DNA of 64,000 bases from Nageia nagi (lineage: Eukaryota; Pinophyta), in contig JBITNC010000001.1 of NCBI GenBank assembly GCA_050084985.1, positions 45,880,001 through 45,944,000 on the forward strand, in the 5' to 3' direction. Made by a program: the position numbers and the translations under genes. Each line of letters starts with the position of its first letter. The first letter of the stretch is position 1. The notes under the pieces are model-generated. The model made no database searches. It worked only from the letters and a program-made list of their open reading frames with translations, and was not told the origin of the DNA. Shown piece after piece: positions 23,480 to 34,749 of the stretch.

Positions 23480-25080
23480 CATAAAATAGAATATCATCAT
23501 ATTCTTATCCTAGATCTCCCATACCACATTATGATCATGTGTATGATGAATCTTATCATCACATCCATGCCTTTTCTCTTGGACATTTTAGATTTTTGAG
23601 ACACCATGAGTTGCAAGATCCATAGATTAGAGGGTTTTGTTTCAAAATTAGAAAAACCTTTCACCTAGAATGACCTTTATGACATTCCAATAAGATCAAT
23701 CATATGGGTAAGATTGATATCCATGTTACGATGATTAATATTAGTATGATGATCAACCTATCAATCAGGTTCCTAAACAACAAGTCATCACTAACACTTA
23801 ATTTTATGGTATCAATAATGAAATCTTAAAGAGGTTGAAATAAATAGAAATAAAATTAAGTGAACATGAGAAGACCAAATTATCATACACTTTGATTTGG
23901 AATGAGCCTATCCATTCAATTGTACCCACCAAGAGCTTCACTTACAAGTTTAAAATCCTAAAGATAGTTAAATTTAGAGGTAAAGAGGATTCTAGAGAGC
24001 ATATAAGATAGTTCAAGTAATCATGCTAAATCATCAAAAATGATGATGTGTTAATGCTTAGGACCTTTCCCATGATGCTTACAAGGAAAGCCCTAGATTG
24101 GTATAATAATATTTCACAACATATCATATACTCCTTTTAATAGTTGGTCGATAAATTTTTAGATCATTTTTTAATCAATGTATGCAAGAGGGCATCTATC
24201 ATAGACTTGGGAAAATAATCATAGTTTGATGATGAATCCATTTCAAACTATGTGTGTAGATGGAGAGATGTTGTTACAAACATGCCTTATACACTCTGTA
24301 GGATGAGTTGGTAAAAGTTTTCTCTAGAAGTTGTAACAAACCTATTTCTTAGATACTTAAAATTCAATAACATCATACATTTAAGGATGCTTTATCACAA
24401 GTCAAGTTGATAGAGGAAACTAAGGTTCAAGATAACAAAATCAAAATAAGGAATAAAAAGAAAAACAACCATAAGTACCAAATAATGGAAGAAATCCTAG
24501 TACTTCTTATCAGATAACTCAAAGTAATCTAGTTTCTTAGGATGTCCACCAAACTTAACTAAATTGGCTCTACCAAGTCCACCCAAGGCTAATCCCCCTA
24601 TGCAACCACAAACATAAGAAAGACATATGAAAAATAATGATAAACATAATTATAGGCCTAGGAAACCTTGATATAAGGGGACATATAAACCATGGACATC
24701 ATTTATCGAACTTGTTGAGAATGTTTTGAGAAAGATCCTTTATGCACAACTGGTTTTTCTCTTTGAAATCAAACAGGATTCTAATTGGAAGAAACCAATG
24801 TGGCATAATGATCATGAATATTACATACATCATATATAAAAAGGTGATAAAGCTAATAAGCACAATTAGTTAAGAAATGTTATGCCAAGGTTGATTGATA
24901 ACATACAATTCTCTACTACAAATCTAATGGATCAACTTAACAAAAACTTGGGGGTTTTCCAAGATTTGCTTTCAAGAATAATAGTGATATCAATCACATA
25001 TCATCTAAGGCTTCACAACAAGTTTTTCATGATTACAATTCAAGGTATTCTATTGAGTTTTTGGGATCCATTGAAATAGC
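23480..25080 (+). pseudogene. gag of the Tat element
   Basis: The capsid region is clear near 23940-24180: FKILKIVKFRGKEDSREHI, then DVLMLRTFPMMLTRKALDWYNNI and a DKFLDHFLI helix. This is the Retrotrans_gag pattern of plant Tat elements. A likely N-terminal piece rich in H, Y and P (RSPIPHYDHVYDESYHH) starts near 23510. The C-terminal part (24780-24940) reads WHNDHEYYIHH...GDKANKHNQLRNV...LIDNIQ. That corresponds to the Cys/His segment preceding protease in this lineage, with the cysteine ligands replaced. Stops occur throughout, mostly where Q is expected. The product would form virus-like particles in the cytoplasm. Confidence 0.75.
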
Positions 25081-25439
25081 ATCATATTATGCATTTATGG
25101 GAGCCATTGATATAACACCAGACCATGAGTTCTTAGGAGTCATTTAGGCTGCACCAATGTATAAAATTATGGAAGTTTATGATACCAACATGATCAATGT
25201 AACCACTAGAATGGGTAGAGGACATGATAGAGAACCCCCTCCTCTTACAAAGGTAAGAATCGAACAACCTCTACCTCAATCTAGAGTTTAGATATAGACT
25301 TAGCCCCCATGATCAATAATGATAATTCAAAAATAGTTAGAATAGTAGCTCAGAACTACACATACAAAGCTCTCATTATGGGACTTCTTCATCAATATAA
25401 AGAACATAAGGATGCTTTGAATAACATTTAGAAAGTTAT

Positions 25440-25850
25440 AGAGCTAGATGATGATAATCTGAATTCCTTTGGAGACTTCCTTGGGGTCATACAAAGTGCC
25501 ACTAGACTAGGTATCACCTTTTACCAAGGTGAGATCCAACACCCTCCACTAGATAAGGCTAAGCATCCTGCATTATATATAGTATTTTATGTGGATTCTC
25601 ATCCTTTTAAGAGGGTACTAGTATATAATGGATCAATAATTAACATCATATATTCAATGGCACTTAATAAGCTTAAGGTTCCTATTCATTATTTGAATAA
25701 AACCCACTCTTACCATTAGGGAATTTAAAAACACCTTGGTAACTATAATAGGTATAATTATACTTCCATTCAACATTGAAGTTAAATAAATTATAGATAC
25801 ATGTCATATAAAGGGTGAAATGCAGTATAATTTACTCTTAGGTTGATCAT
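25440..25850 (+). pseudogene. Aspartic protease of the Tat element
   Basis: HPALYIVFYVDSHPFKRVLV, then YNGSIINIIYSMALNKLKV (25564-25680), is the protease core of this lineage. There the active-site strand reads like LVDNGSSLN. The aspartate has become Y here (GTATATAATGGA at about 25620), so catalysis would be lost. A frameshift follows KTHS near 25710. The stretch continues in the next frame with 'NTLVTTIGIIILPF'-like coding to about 25800. Confidence 0.7.
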
Positions 25851-26935
25851 GGATTGAGGATATGTAGTCAGTTCCTTCTACTTTGCATAGATGCCTTAAA
25901 TACATATATAATGGAACAATGCATTGCATAATAGGTGATCTGAACCCCTTTAGTAATTTCAACTTTGCATTTCTTCCTAAGTCTCCTCATATGCCTTATG
26001 TGAATGTTTTATTTTTCATCATTCTTATGAATAATGATCGTAATCCATAATAGTCATGTTCATAAGAACCTCCATCTTTGACTATTCCTCATGTCCAATC
26101 ATCCACTTCTTTGCAACCATCTTGTTCATCTCCATCTAACATGGTTCCCTTTATACATCATGATGGTGAGTCTCTTAAGAACCCTACATGTGCTTATTCC
26201 AACTATTAGACCTTATCTATGCCTATCCATGAAAATGATCACCCATCATATCATAATGTGCCATCATTAAGTAATTTCCACTCTTTGTCTTCATGTTTGG
26301 AATTTGATACACTTTAAGAAGATGAACTCTCTTCCCCTTAGCCTAGTTTGGATCCTCTTGACCAATGTCCTATCAATCACATTATTTCACCACCTTGTGA
26401 AATCATCTAGTATGAATGTCTTGGTAAGGGGGAATATCATATTAATGATATTATTTTAAATATTCCTTCTATACAAGACTTGGGGATACCTAAAGAATCC
26501 AACTTTCCCTTGGCTCACTCATCCCACTAGGCCATTTTTATAACCATCATTCTTTATCTACATGGGTACTGATTAATCCAAGGATACTCCCCTTAAGCAT
26601 TATCTTAAGGAGATATTTTATGCCAAAATTGAATATCTATGTGTCCTAACTTGGTGTGTAGACTCTTTTTCAAATGGAAATGGCTTAGGAAAATTCAAGT
26701 AAGGTAAAGTTCATACTTTTACTATGCCTTTTCACTATGTCAATCATGCATAATTTTGACCTAAACTTATCAACTTCTCAAAATGTTTTTTAACAATTTT
26801 GTAGTGAATTTTTTATAACTTGGCCCCATATAATTTAGTTTTCAAAATTACCAAAAAATAAAAATTTATTAACAAATAAGACTTTCCTATGAAAATATTC
26901 TAAGTACTAAAACTTTCCCTTTACATGGACTCAAC
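25851..26935 (+). other. Protease-RT linker of the Tat element
   Basis: Low-conservation, P/S/H-rich coding-like sequence with many stops (for example PSLTIPHVQSSTSLQPSC around 26080). Long spacers between protease and RT are usual in Tat elements. No separate gene is seen. Confidence 0.4.
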
Positions 26936-27930
26936 TTCTTGCACACACCTAGTGCATCTTTACCTTGTGATTTCCTTGATGAGGCCTCTACATTAAATTT
27001 GGCTTCTTTTATCAATAGTTTGGATATGTATGACTATGCATATATTCTTTTATTTAATAAGTTAAAAGAGGCTTCACATATACACTTAGGGAAATCAATA
27101 AAGATCAATATATTAATGACTCAAGAATCCAAAATAGTTTATCTGGGAGATGTGTTTAATGAGTTAGAAAGAAGAAAATCCATAACCATTATTAAAATAT
27201 GTTCCAAGATGTTTGCATTTTATTATCAAGATATACCAAGAATGGATCCTAATATCATTTTCCATAACATTTTTATGCATCTTGATGTTAAGCCAATTAA
27301 GTAGAAGCCAAATATGATCAACCCTTCCTAGTCATTGCAGAGTAAGGATGAGCTGTAGAAGTTGCTAGATGCCAAGTTTATTAGTCCTATAGATTACCCT
27401 CAATGGTACTCTAATATGGTCTAAGTTAAAAACTAGAAGGTCATATAAGAATTTTCACTAATTTTAGAGACCTCAATAGAGCCTATCCCAAGGAGGATTT
27501 CCCTTTACCCAACATAGATAACATGATCAACAATATGATAAGGTATGGTATGCTTTCCCTAATGGATGAATTTTTGGGCCATAATTAGATTTGGGTGCCT
27601 TCTCAAGATCAACATAAAATATCATTTACTAGATCATGGGGGATATTCCATTACAAAGTGACACCCATCAAGCTTAAAATATTAGTACCATATATCAGCA
27701 TAAGATGACCTATGTTTTCCATGATATGATGCATGATATTGTTGAGGATTATGTATATGACCTATTGGAAAAGTATAGAACAAGGTACCAACCTTGGGAG
27801 GTCTTAGAAAAGGTATTTTAAAGGTTGACCAAGCACAAACATTAGGTTGAATACAAGGAAGTATGCCTTCATTGTCACTTCAAGAAATCTATTAGGATTC
27901 ATTATGTCTAAGAGAGGCATTGAGGTTTAC
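26936..27930 (+). pseudogene. Reverse transcriptase of the Tat element
   Basis: The N-terminal part (26939-27304) ends MFAFYYQDIPRMDPNIIFHN, the 'FAWSYEDMPGLDP' block that opens RT in this lineage. Fingers and palm follow: DAKFISPIDYPQWYSNMV (about 27370), FRDLNRAYPKEDFPLPNID (about 27464), LSLMDEFLGHN (about 27555) and DQHKISFTRSWGIFHYKVTP (about 27607). The F-x-D palm motif reads SLMDEFLG, as in relatives. The later YxDD box is YVYDLL (about 27750), so the first aspartate is lost. Stops at about 27301, 27422 and 27588 also break it. It once copied the element's RNA into DNA. Confidence 0.85.
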
Positions 27931-28029
27931 TCCAAGAAAGTTAGTTCCATCACAGTATGCCTTTGCCTCATGATGTGAAATATTTAATGAGCCTTCATGG
28001 AAACTATTAGGCCATAAAATGGTCTATAG

Positions 28030-28520
28030 ATTAATTATTTAATAAGTTTAGATCTTTTAATGAGCTCCTCAAGAAAGATATCCAATTTGAGTTGAATGAA
28101 GCATGTCAACAAGCCTTCATTAATATTAAGCAATATATGACTACTCCTCTAGTGCTAATTCCTCCTAAGGATAATTTACCCTTTCATATATATCTTTCAT
28201 CTATTGAATTTGATTTAGGCATCATGCTAGCTCAAAAGAATGAACAAGATAAGGAGAAAACTATTTACTACCTAAGTAAAACACTTGTGAATTACGAGCT
28301 TAGGTATGTCTACATTGAGAAGGTTTATATTGATGTTATCTTTATGGATAAGAAGCTCCAATACTACATGTTAAATAATTCCACTTATGTGATTTCTAGA
28401 GAGGATACATTAAAGTACATGATGAGAAAATCCTACCATAATACACAAACAATTAAATGGATCATGTTTATGTTTGAGTTTAACCTATTCTTCATCAATC
28501 AAAATAGTCAAGGGTAGGTC
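28030..28520 (+). pseudogene. First (retroviral-type) RNase H of the Tat element
   Basis: An uninterrupted stretch of 141 codons (28092-28517) reads LNEACQQAFINIKQYMTTPL, LPFHIYLSS, then EKTIYYLSKTLVNYELRY and IEKVYIDVIF. This is the RNase H attached to RT in plant Ty3/gypsy polyproteins. The expected D of the first strand (LYLS in relatives of the form 'LYIAASE') is not conserved in this lineage anyway. The domain ends NLFFINQNSQG and then a stop. It is the best preserved part of this element. Confidence 0.8.
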
Positions 28521-28639
28521 ACAACATCTTGGTTTGTTGAAACACCTATACAAGATACTTACCCTCTAAAGATCACAATTCATGATAAGATGTGTTAGAA
28601 TTTATGAGACATAAGAGTTTATGGAAACCCAAGATGAGT

Positions 28640-28975
28640 ATAACATAAATTTGTACTTTTATGGTTTGAGATACGAATAAGGGGGAGGGGCTAAAGTTGT
28701 CTTCTTCACCCCTAAGGGGGTCCCCATTACCTTTTTCAAACTTGAATTTTCATGCATAAAAATAATGTAGATATGAGGCATTGATTTTTGATATAAAAAT
28801 ATCCATAGATTTGAAATTTGAAAGTCTCTTAATCAATGGATACTCTCAACTAGTTGTGAATAAAATCACGAGAACCTATCAATATCATAATGAGTTATTA
28901 AAAGTCCATAGGGACATCACATTGCAACTACTTAAATGGTTCAAAGAATACAAAATTGAGGTATCCCCTTAATCA
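28640..28975 (+). pseudogene. Second (archaeal-type) RNase H of the Tat element
   Basis: The segment begins near LYFYGLRYE (relatives: FDGSR), then GGGAKVVFFTPKGVPITF (about 28685) and KLEFSC. It continues after a small frame change with LIFDIKISIDLKFESLLING, YSQLVVNKITRTYQYHNE and KVHRDITLQLLKWF (28780-28970). Spacing and the 'DSQLVVNQ'-like strand match the extra RNase H of Tat elements. The catalytic D of that strand is Y here. The presence of two RNase H domains assigns the lineage. Confidence 0.8.
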
Positions 28976-29199
28976 TCCAAAAAATTTCTAACACAATGGC
29001 ATCACTAGGGTCACTTATTTCACCCAATTTCCATCAACACATTCAACACATGGAGATAGTGACTTTGAAAGAGTTTGCACTTAAGGCACCTTTATCTTAG
29101 GGTCTTCCACTACATCAATTCATGAAATCATATTTAATCTGCATGATTTATGTTATAAATAGTTATATGAGTATATTAAGTGGAATTCATTACCTCCTA

Positions 29200-29477
29200 A
29201 CATGTATTTTGGTGAAAAATGGATGTTCAAGTAAAAGGGTTCTCATTACATCATTTTAGGAGATATTGTATACAAATGATTATATGAAAAAGTTCTACTA
29301 CGTTGCTTAGAGATTTTTGATCAACAAATCATAATATATACATTTCATGATGATATATATGGTGCAAACTTCAATAGAACTACCATTACATAATGTATAT
29401 TGAGAATGGGGTACTATTGGCCCACCATGGAAAATGATTTTATGGAGTATGTTAAGAAATGTATCAAATGCTAATAG
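29200..29477 (+). pseudogene. Integrase N-terminal (HHCC) part of the Tat element
   Basis: HDDIYGANFN (about 29348) followed by MGYYWPTMENDFMEYVKKCIKCQ-like text up to 29473 is the HHCC zinc finger. The first H and both Cys (C-I-K-C) are present, and the second H is replaced. The reading stops at 29477 exactly where copia A begins. The continuation (QHAHLEHLP-like) starts at 44470. Confidence 0.85.
29473..29477. repeat. Target-site duplication of copia A, left copy (AATAG)
   Basis: AATAG immediately precedes the LTR start TGTGAGG at 29478. The same five bases follow the other LTR at 44470-44474. Confidence 0.85.
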
Positions 29478-29728
29478 TGTGAGGTAGGAAATTGCTCCAT
29501 GCATCAAAAGCATTGTATTAGATTGTGTAACTTCCTTAATACATAAGAACAATGAATCTTCATATTCAACTCCTTGGGTGACCTTTGAGATACAAAAAAA
29601 CTCTTCATACTACCTTAGTAATGACACTTTAAATTCTAGCACACACAAAGCTTTGAATTTACTAAATATAATATGTAACTATTAATATAATATCTATACC
29701 ATAATCCCTAAGGATTAGGTATATAACA
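29478..29728 (-). repeat. 3' LTR of copia A
   Basis: It aligns base for base without gaps to 44219-44469. On the - strand it runs TGTTATATAC...CCTCACA. The terminal TG/CA are intact in this copy. Confidence 0.9.
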
Positions 29729-29740
29729 TTGCCTCCTTAA
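29729..29740 (-). other. Polypurine tract of copia A
   Basis: The - strand reads AAGGAGGCAA directly before TGTTATA of the 3' LTR. It would prime plus-strand DNA synthesis. Confidence 0.65.
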
Positions 29741-30379
29741 TCCAAATGAGTGTTGGTAAGTCTAAGCATCTTCGTAAGCTTCTCAAACGTTTCTCTTTGA
29801 AGCGCCTTGGTGAAGATGTCTACTATTTGCTTATATGTGGGACAATATTTCAATTGTATTGTCTTGACATTTTACATGATTTTGAATCAAATGATACTTT
29901 GTATTGATGTGCTTTGTTTAATCATGAAACTTTGGGTTCTTGGCTAATTGAATTGAAAAAATATTATCAATTACAAGTGGAGTTGTATGCATCTATTTTT
30001 TTTGCAAATCTTCTAGTATCTTCTTAAGCCACACAATCTCCTTTGTTGCCTCTACAGAAGCCACATACTCTACCTATATAGTGTAATATATTAGAATGAA
30101 TTACTTTTTGTGATCTCTAAGAGATAGCTATTGATCGAAGACTCATGTCATATCCTGAATTCAAAACTCCATTTTATTTTTCACCATCAAAGTATGAATC
30201 TATATATCCAATCAATTTGAAGTCTCCTGCTTTGGAATACTTAATCCCTAGTTCTTGTGTGCCTTTCAAATATTGGAAAACTCTTTTTTTTTGCATTTCA
30301 ATTCCCTTAACATGGTTTTTGCATAAAGCAAGAGATAATTTCAACCATAAATGAAATATTTACTCTAGTTGTGGTTAGA
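29741..30379 (-). pseudogene. RNase H remnant of copia A
   Basis: Coding after RT is badly shifted. RFLIGSLIYLTTTRVNISF (about 30400), KCPTYKQ-like text and QIVDIFTKALQRETFEKL (about 29810) are the beginning and end of the copia RNase H region (families end 'ADIFTKALxxxxFxxLR'). The EAEYxA and RTKHID strands are barely traceable. Confidence 0.65.
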
Positions 30380-31432
30380 TATATGAGACTTCCAATAAGA
30401 AATCTATACTTCATTACATCCTAAAATGCATTCCCTTTAATAGATCTCAAATTCAAATTTTGTTCCATTAGAGTGGAAAGAAGATTACAAATTTTCATAC
30501 CAAATTTGTTCAATAATTCTCCAATGTACTTTCTTTGGGAAATGAAAATATACCTTGGGTTTTGTGTCACTTCAATGCCCAAATAGTAATGAAGATGTCC
30601 CATATTTTTTATTTCAAAACCTCTCTTCAAATCTTATTTCATGGATGCAATGTAACTTTCATTAGTCATAGATATCAAAAGATCATCTACATACACCACA
30701 AGATATACAATAGTTTTTCTAACTTTTCTGGTAAATAAAGTTGCATCATCAGGATTAAAGTGTTCAAAGTTTATCTTCAAGATATGCTCAGTAAGTTTTT
30801 TGTACCAAGTGTAAGGAGATTGTTTTAGGCCATATAAGGACTTGATGAGCTTACATACATTTTTTTCCTGATCCTTCATTGCAAATACTTCTGGTTGTTT
30901 CATGTACATATTTTCTTTCAAATCACTATTCAAGAAAGTAATCTTCATATTTATTAGATGAACTTTCCATCCATGCTGAGATGAAATTACCAATAAAGAA
31001 ACAATAGTAGCCCATTTTTTTGTGGGAGAAAATATCTCATCATAGTCAATACCCTGTTTCTTTATAAAACCCTTAACTATAAGGCTTGATTTGTATTTCT
31101 CAAGTGAGCCATCTAATCTATATTTATTTTTGTAGACCCACTTGCATCCAATAGGTTTGGTTCCATATGGAGGATCCACCAACTTCCACATATCATCCTT
31201 GATGAGACAACCATACTCCTTTTTCATAGCATCCTTCTAGACATCATGAGAAAAAGATTATTTAAAGGATGTTGGATCATAATTAGCAAAGAAATTCAAT
31301 TTAGAATCAAAGGAAAATTCCATATCCTCAACATCATCACCTAAATATGAACCCTATACTGCTCTATCTTCAATTCTATCTCTATAGGAACTCCTAGTTC
31401 CCATATTTCCAACTTTATCAAGATGAACACTC
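30380..31432 (-). pseudogene. Reverse transcriptase of copia A, left of copia B
   Basis: The open frame 31227-30634 (197 codons) carries the complete RT core on the - strand: MWKLVDPPYGTKPIGCKWVY, KYKSSLIVKGFIKKQGIDY, WKVHLINMKITFLNSDLKEN, VCKLIKSLYGLKQSPYTWYK and, at about 30690, VVYVDDLLI with both catalytic aspartates. The next open frame (30630-30421) gives MGHLHYYLGIEVTQNP and FISQRKYIGELLNKFGM. The earlier metal-binding aspartate, QMDVK in relatives, is NMK here (HLINMKI). The missing D and a frame break between the two open frames disable it. It is otherwise the best preserved part of copia A. Confidence 0.85.
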
Positions 31433-31437
31433 TCAAG
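31433..31437. repeat. Target-site duplication of copia B, left copy (TCAAG)
   Basis: TCAAG precedes the LTR start TGTTGTACTT at 31438 and matches 40150-40154. Confidence 0.9.
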
Positions 31438-32966
31438 TGTTGTACTTCAAGTGACACTGAGAGGGGGGGTGAACTAGTGTAAAAAAAAATTAATCAATTT
31501 AACCTCTTAAATAAAGATAGATTAAAAACTGATGAAAATTGAGCAAGCACACCAAGTACATCACACAACACCAGATATAACGAGGTTCACCAGATTGGCT
31601 ACATCCCCAAAAATGACTGCTTGGACTCTAATCCAAATCCAATCATTAAAGAAAGCTTACAGATTCACAACACCAACTGTGAAGGGTAGCACCAGCTACC
31701 ACTTTTAAAAATAGCAGCACCTACTACTTGGAACACCAATTCTAGCTATCAAGCACCCACTTGATACATCATTCAAAAAGGAGGAAAGAATACAGTTCTA
31801 GAAGACCCTCAATGGTCTAGCTCTCATGCTCATTGTTTGATCTCTGTACATAGCTCCAAAGTAACATAGTTAATCAATCACAATCCCATTTGCATATTCA
31901 TTTGCTTACTTCACATACTCCTCATACCCCCTCACCCACACTATTACATCCTATACTACACTTCTCTACTTGCCAGTTTTCACTTAATCTCCAATGCACT
32001 CTTCACATCCATTCCTACAACCATTACACATCAAGAAAACCCCCCAATTAACTATTCCTATCATTACACATCATCAAAAACAAAATGAAAAGAATCTTTA
32101 TTTGTAACTACTCCTACACTAAGAGAGTTCACTATCTAAGACTGTAACTGTTGTAACTGATGAACGCTCCTATTACTCAAATAGAGTTATTCAGACAAGT
32201 ATAGCTCTTTCTCCATTGATTTTAGAGATTTGACAGTATCTAATTATTTAGTTTCGGAGTCTCTTTCTATAGCCTAGAGATTGACTAGCTTACCGGATGT
32301 TTATTGTATACACCATGATGTCATCATCTCTGGACTTCGAAAGAAAGTTCCAAGGTATCTGCGTGGCCTTCTGGACTTTTCAACACCAACTGCTAACATC
32401 ATCTTCTTTAGACTCTGAAAGTAGAGTAAAACACTTACTGTGATGTTCAGACTTTTATCTCCGGACTTTTATCTCCAGACTTTTATCTCTGAACTTTTAT
32501 CTTCAAACTTTTATCTCTGGACTTTTATCTCCAGACTTTTATCTTCAGACTTTTATCTCTGGACTTTTATCTCTGGACTTTTATCTCCAATCTTTTATCT
32601 CTGAACTTTTATCTCTGGACTTTTCTCTCCAAAATTTTCTCTCTGAACTTTTCTCTCCAGACTTTTATCTCCGGACTTTTATCTCCGAACTTTTATCTCC
32701 AGACTTTTATCTCTGAACTTTTATCTCTGGACTTTTATCTCTGGACTTTTATCTCTGGACTTTTATCTCCAGACTTTTATCTTCAGACTTTTATCTCTAG
32801 ACTTTTATCTTCGGACTTCTATCTCTGGACTTTTATCTTTTCATTCTGGAATGCTTAATTTACTAACCTTAGCTTTTCAATTCTCCTTGCTGACCTCATC
32901 ACCTCTGGAACCCGATCTTTACCAAAACCACGTGTTGACAACAATGACAATCACACATGCTCAACA
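31438..32966 (-). repeat. 3' LTR of copia B (1529 bases)
   Basis: It aligns with 38341-40149 over its whole length. On the - strand it starts TGTTGAGCATG and ends ...GTACAACA. It contains 28 units of the 14-bp repeat in the U3 half. Confidence 0.92.
32448..32838 (-). repeat. 14-bp minisatellite in the 3' LTR of copia B, about 28 units
   Basis: Units read R-ACTTTTATCTCYN on the + strand (GAGATAAAAGTCCR on the element strand). They vary mainly at the G/A before ACTTTT and at the last two bases, with some TTTTCTCT variants. The array lies about 128 bases inside U3. Confidence 0.95.
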
Positions 32967-32982
32967 ATCTCCCCCTTTGGAA
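32967..32982 (-). other. Polypurine tract of copia B
   Basis: The - strand reads AAAGGGGGAGAT immediately before TGTTGAGC of the 3' LTR, a typical copia tract. Confidence 0.9.
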
Positions 32983-33189
32983 TTATTGACAACACCACTT
33001 GATCAGACACCAACATCGGGACTTTTCTCTCCCCCTTTGTCAACAATAACAAAGGGCATTTACAGACTCCCCCTGAGTCCATACATGACATTCTCAGGAA
33101 ATCAGTAGTATGCATACAAAAACAAGATACATAGAAGCAACATAGGAAGGAAAAAATAAACACTCCCCCTAAGAATGTGACATCCAGAA

Positions 33190-33781
33190 CTAGCTAATAC
33201 ATGGGAAGGACAACAACTCCTAGCTTGTTTCGATGATATTCGAAGACGTCTTTGGGCAAAGGCTTTGTAAAGATGTCTGCTACTTGCTCTGTGGTTGGAA
33301 CAAAATCCAACTGTACTTCTCCTTGTGCCACTCTTTCTTTTAGAAAGTGATATCTGATTGCTATATGCTTTGTTCATGAGTGCATAATAGGATTTTTTGA
33401 GATATTGATTGCACTTGTGTTATCACATAGAACTGATATGGGCTCGTTAATCTGTATACCAAAATCTTTTAGCATCTGCTTCATCCATAGAATTTGTGTG
33501 CAGCAAGAAGTTGCTGCTATATACTCTGCTTCTACTATATATAGGGATACTGAGTCTTGCTTTTTACTATGCCAGCCAACAAGATTATTACTCAAATAAA
33601 ATGCTCCTCCACTGGTGCTCTTCCTATCATCCATGCATCCTACCCAGTCTGCATCTGAAAAGGCAATAGGTGTAAAGTCCTTTCCTCTAGGATACTATAA
33701 ACCATATTCTACTGTGCCTTTGAGATATCTGAATATTCTCTTTACTATAGTAACATGTGTTTCTTTGGGATTTGCTTGAAA
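33190..33781 (-). pseudogene. RNase H of copia B
   Basis: DWVGCMDDRKSTSGGAFYLS (about 33650), then WHSKKQDSVSLYIVEAEYIA, ILWMKQMLKDFGIQ, CDNTSAINISKNPIMHS-stop and TKHIAIRYHFLKERVAQGEV, ending EQVADIFTKAFA. All strand and catalytic blocks of copia RNase H are recognisable. The stop after MHS is TGA where CGA (R of the HARTKHI block) is expected, a CpG decay. The polyprotein ends about 200 bases before the polypurine tract, leaving no room for an env-like ORF. Confidence 0.85.
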
Positions 33782-34749
33782 TCAAGCAACCATACATACT
33801 GCTTGAAGAATATCTGGTCTAGTAGCTATCAAATATAATAAACTTCCAATCATTGACCTGTATTGTGTTTGATCTACTGTTGGTGCTTTATCATCCTTGC
33901 TTAATTTGTAGCCTGTTGTCATAGGGGTGCTCACAGGTTTACAGTCTTCCATGGTAAACTTCTTCATCATCTCCTTAACATACTTGGTTTGAGAAATGAA
34001 CATGCCATTCTTCAACTAATTGATTTGTAGGCTGAGAAAAAATGCAAGCTCACCTATCATAGACATCTCAAATTCTATTTGCATGTTGTCAGCAAGATTT
34101 TTACATAGCTCCTTCTTGTTTCCTCCAAAAATTATATCAACTACATAGGCAACAACAATTAGCTGATTTTCCTTTTCTAATTTAATGTATAAATTGCTAT
34201 CCACCATTCCTTTTCTAAAGCCTTACTACTGAAGATATGTATCAAGTTTGGAGTACCATGCTCGAGGTGCCTATTTTAAACCATACAGAGCCTTCTTTAG
34301 TTTGCATACCAGATTAGGATTCTCTCCCAATTGGAAACCATCTGGTTGTTCAATATAGACTTCTTCCTTAATTTTGCCATTTAGAAAGGCTGATTTTACA
34401 TCCATTTGATAAACTTTAAAGTCTTTATACACTGCAAAAGCTAAAAAACATGTGAATAGCTTCTAATCTGGCCATAGGTGCAAAAGTTTCTTCAAAATCA
34501 ATTCCTTCAACTTGAGCATATCCCTTGCAGACAAGTCTAGCTTTATTTCGAACCACTATCTCATCTTCATTCAACTTATTACGAAAAATCCACTTTGTGC
34601 CAATCACATTTTTGTTGGCTGGTCTAGGAACGAGTTCCCATGTTTCATTCTTTTCAATTTGAGTGAGTTCTTCCTCCATTACTTTCATCCAGCTTTCATC
34701 TTGGCTAGCTTCTAAGACATTTTTAGGCTCTATATTGGATAGGAGAGAA
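33782..34749 (-). pseudogene. Reverse transcriptase of copia B
   Basis: It begins [20 protein letters not shown] (about 34700) and continues [37 protein letters not shown], then after a stop [20 protein letters not shown] and LKKALYGLK-stop-APRAWY. The catalytic box is YVVDIIFGG (about 34150) instead of YVDDIIFGS, so the first aspartate is lost. Thumb/connection: MSMIGELAFFLSLQI, MKNGMFISQTKYVKEMMKKF, VSTPMTTGYKLSKDD and RSMIGSLLYLIATRPDI. Stops at about 34305, 34240 and 34015 interrupt it. Confidence 0.88.
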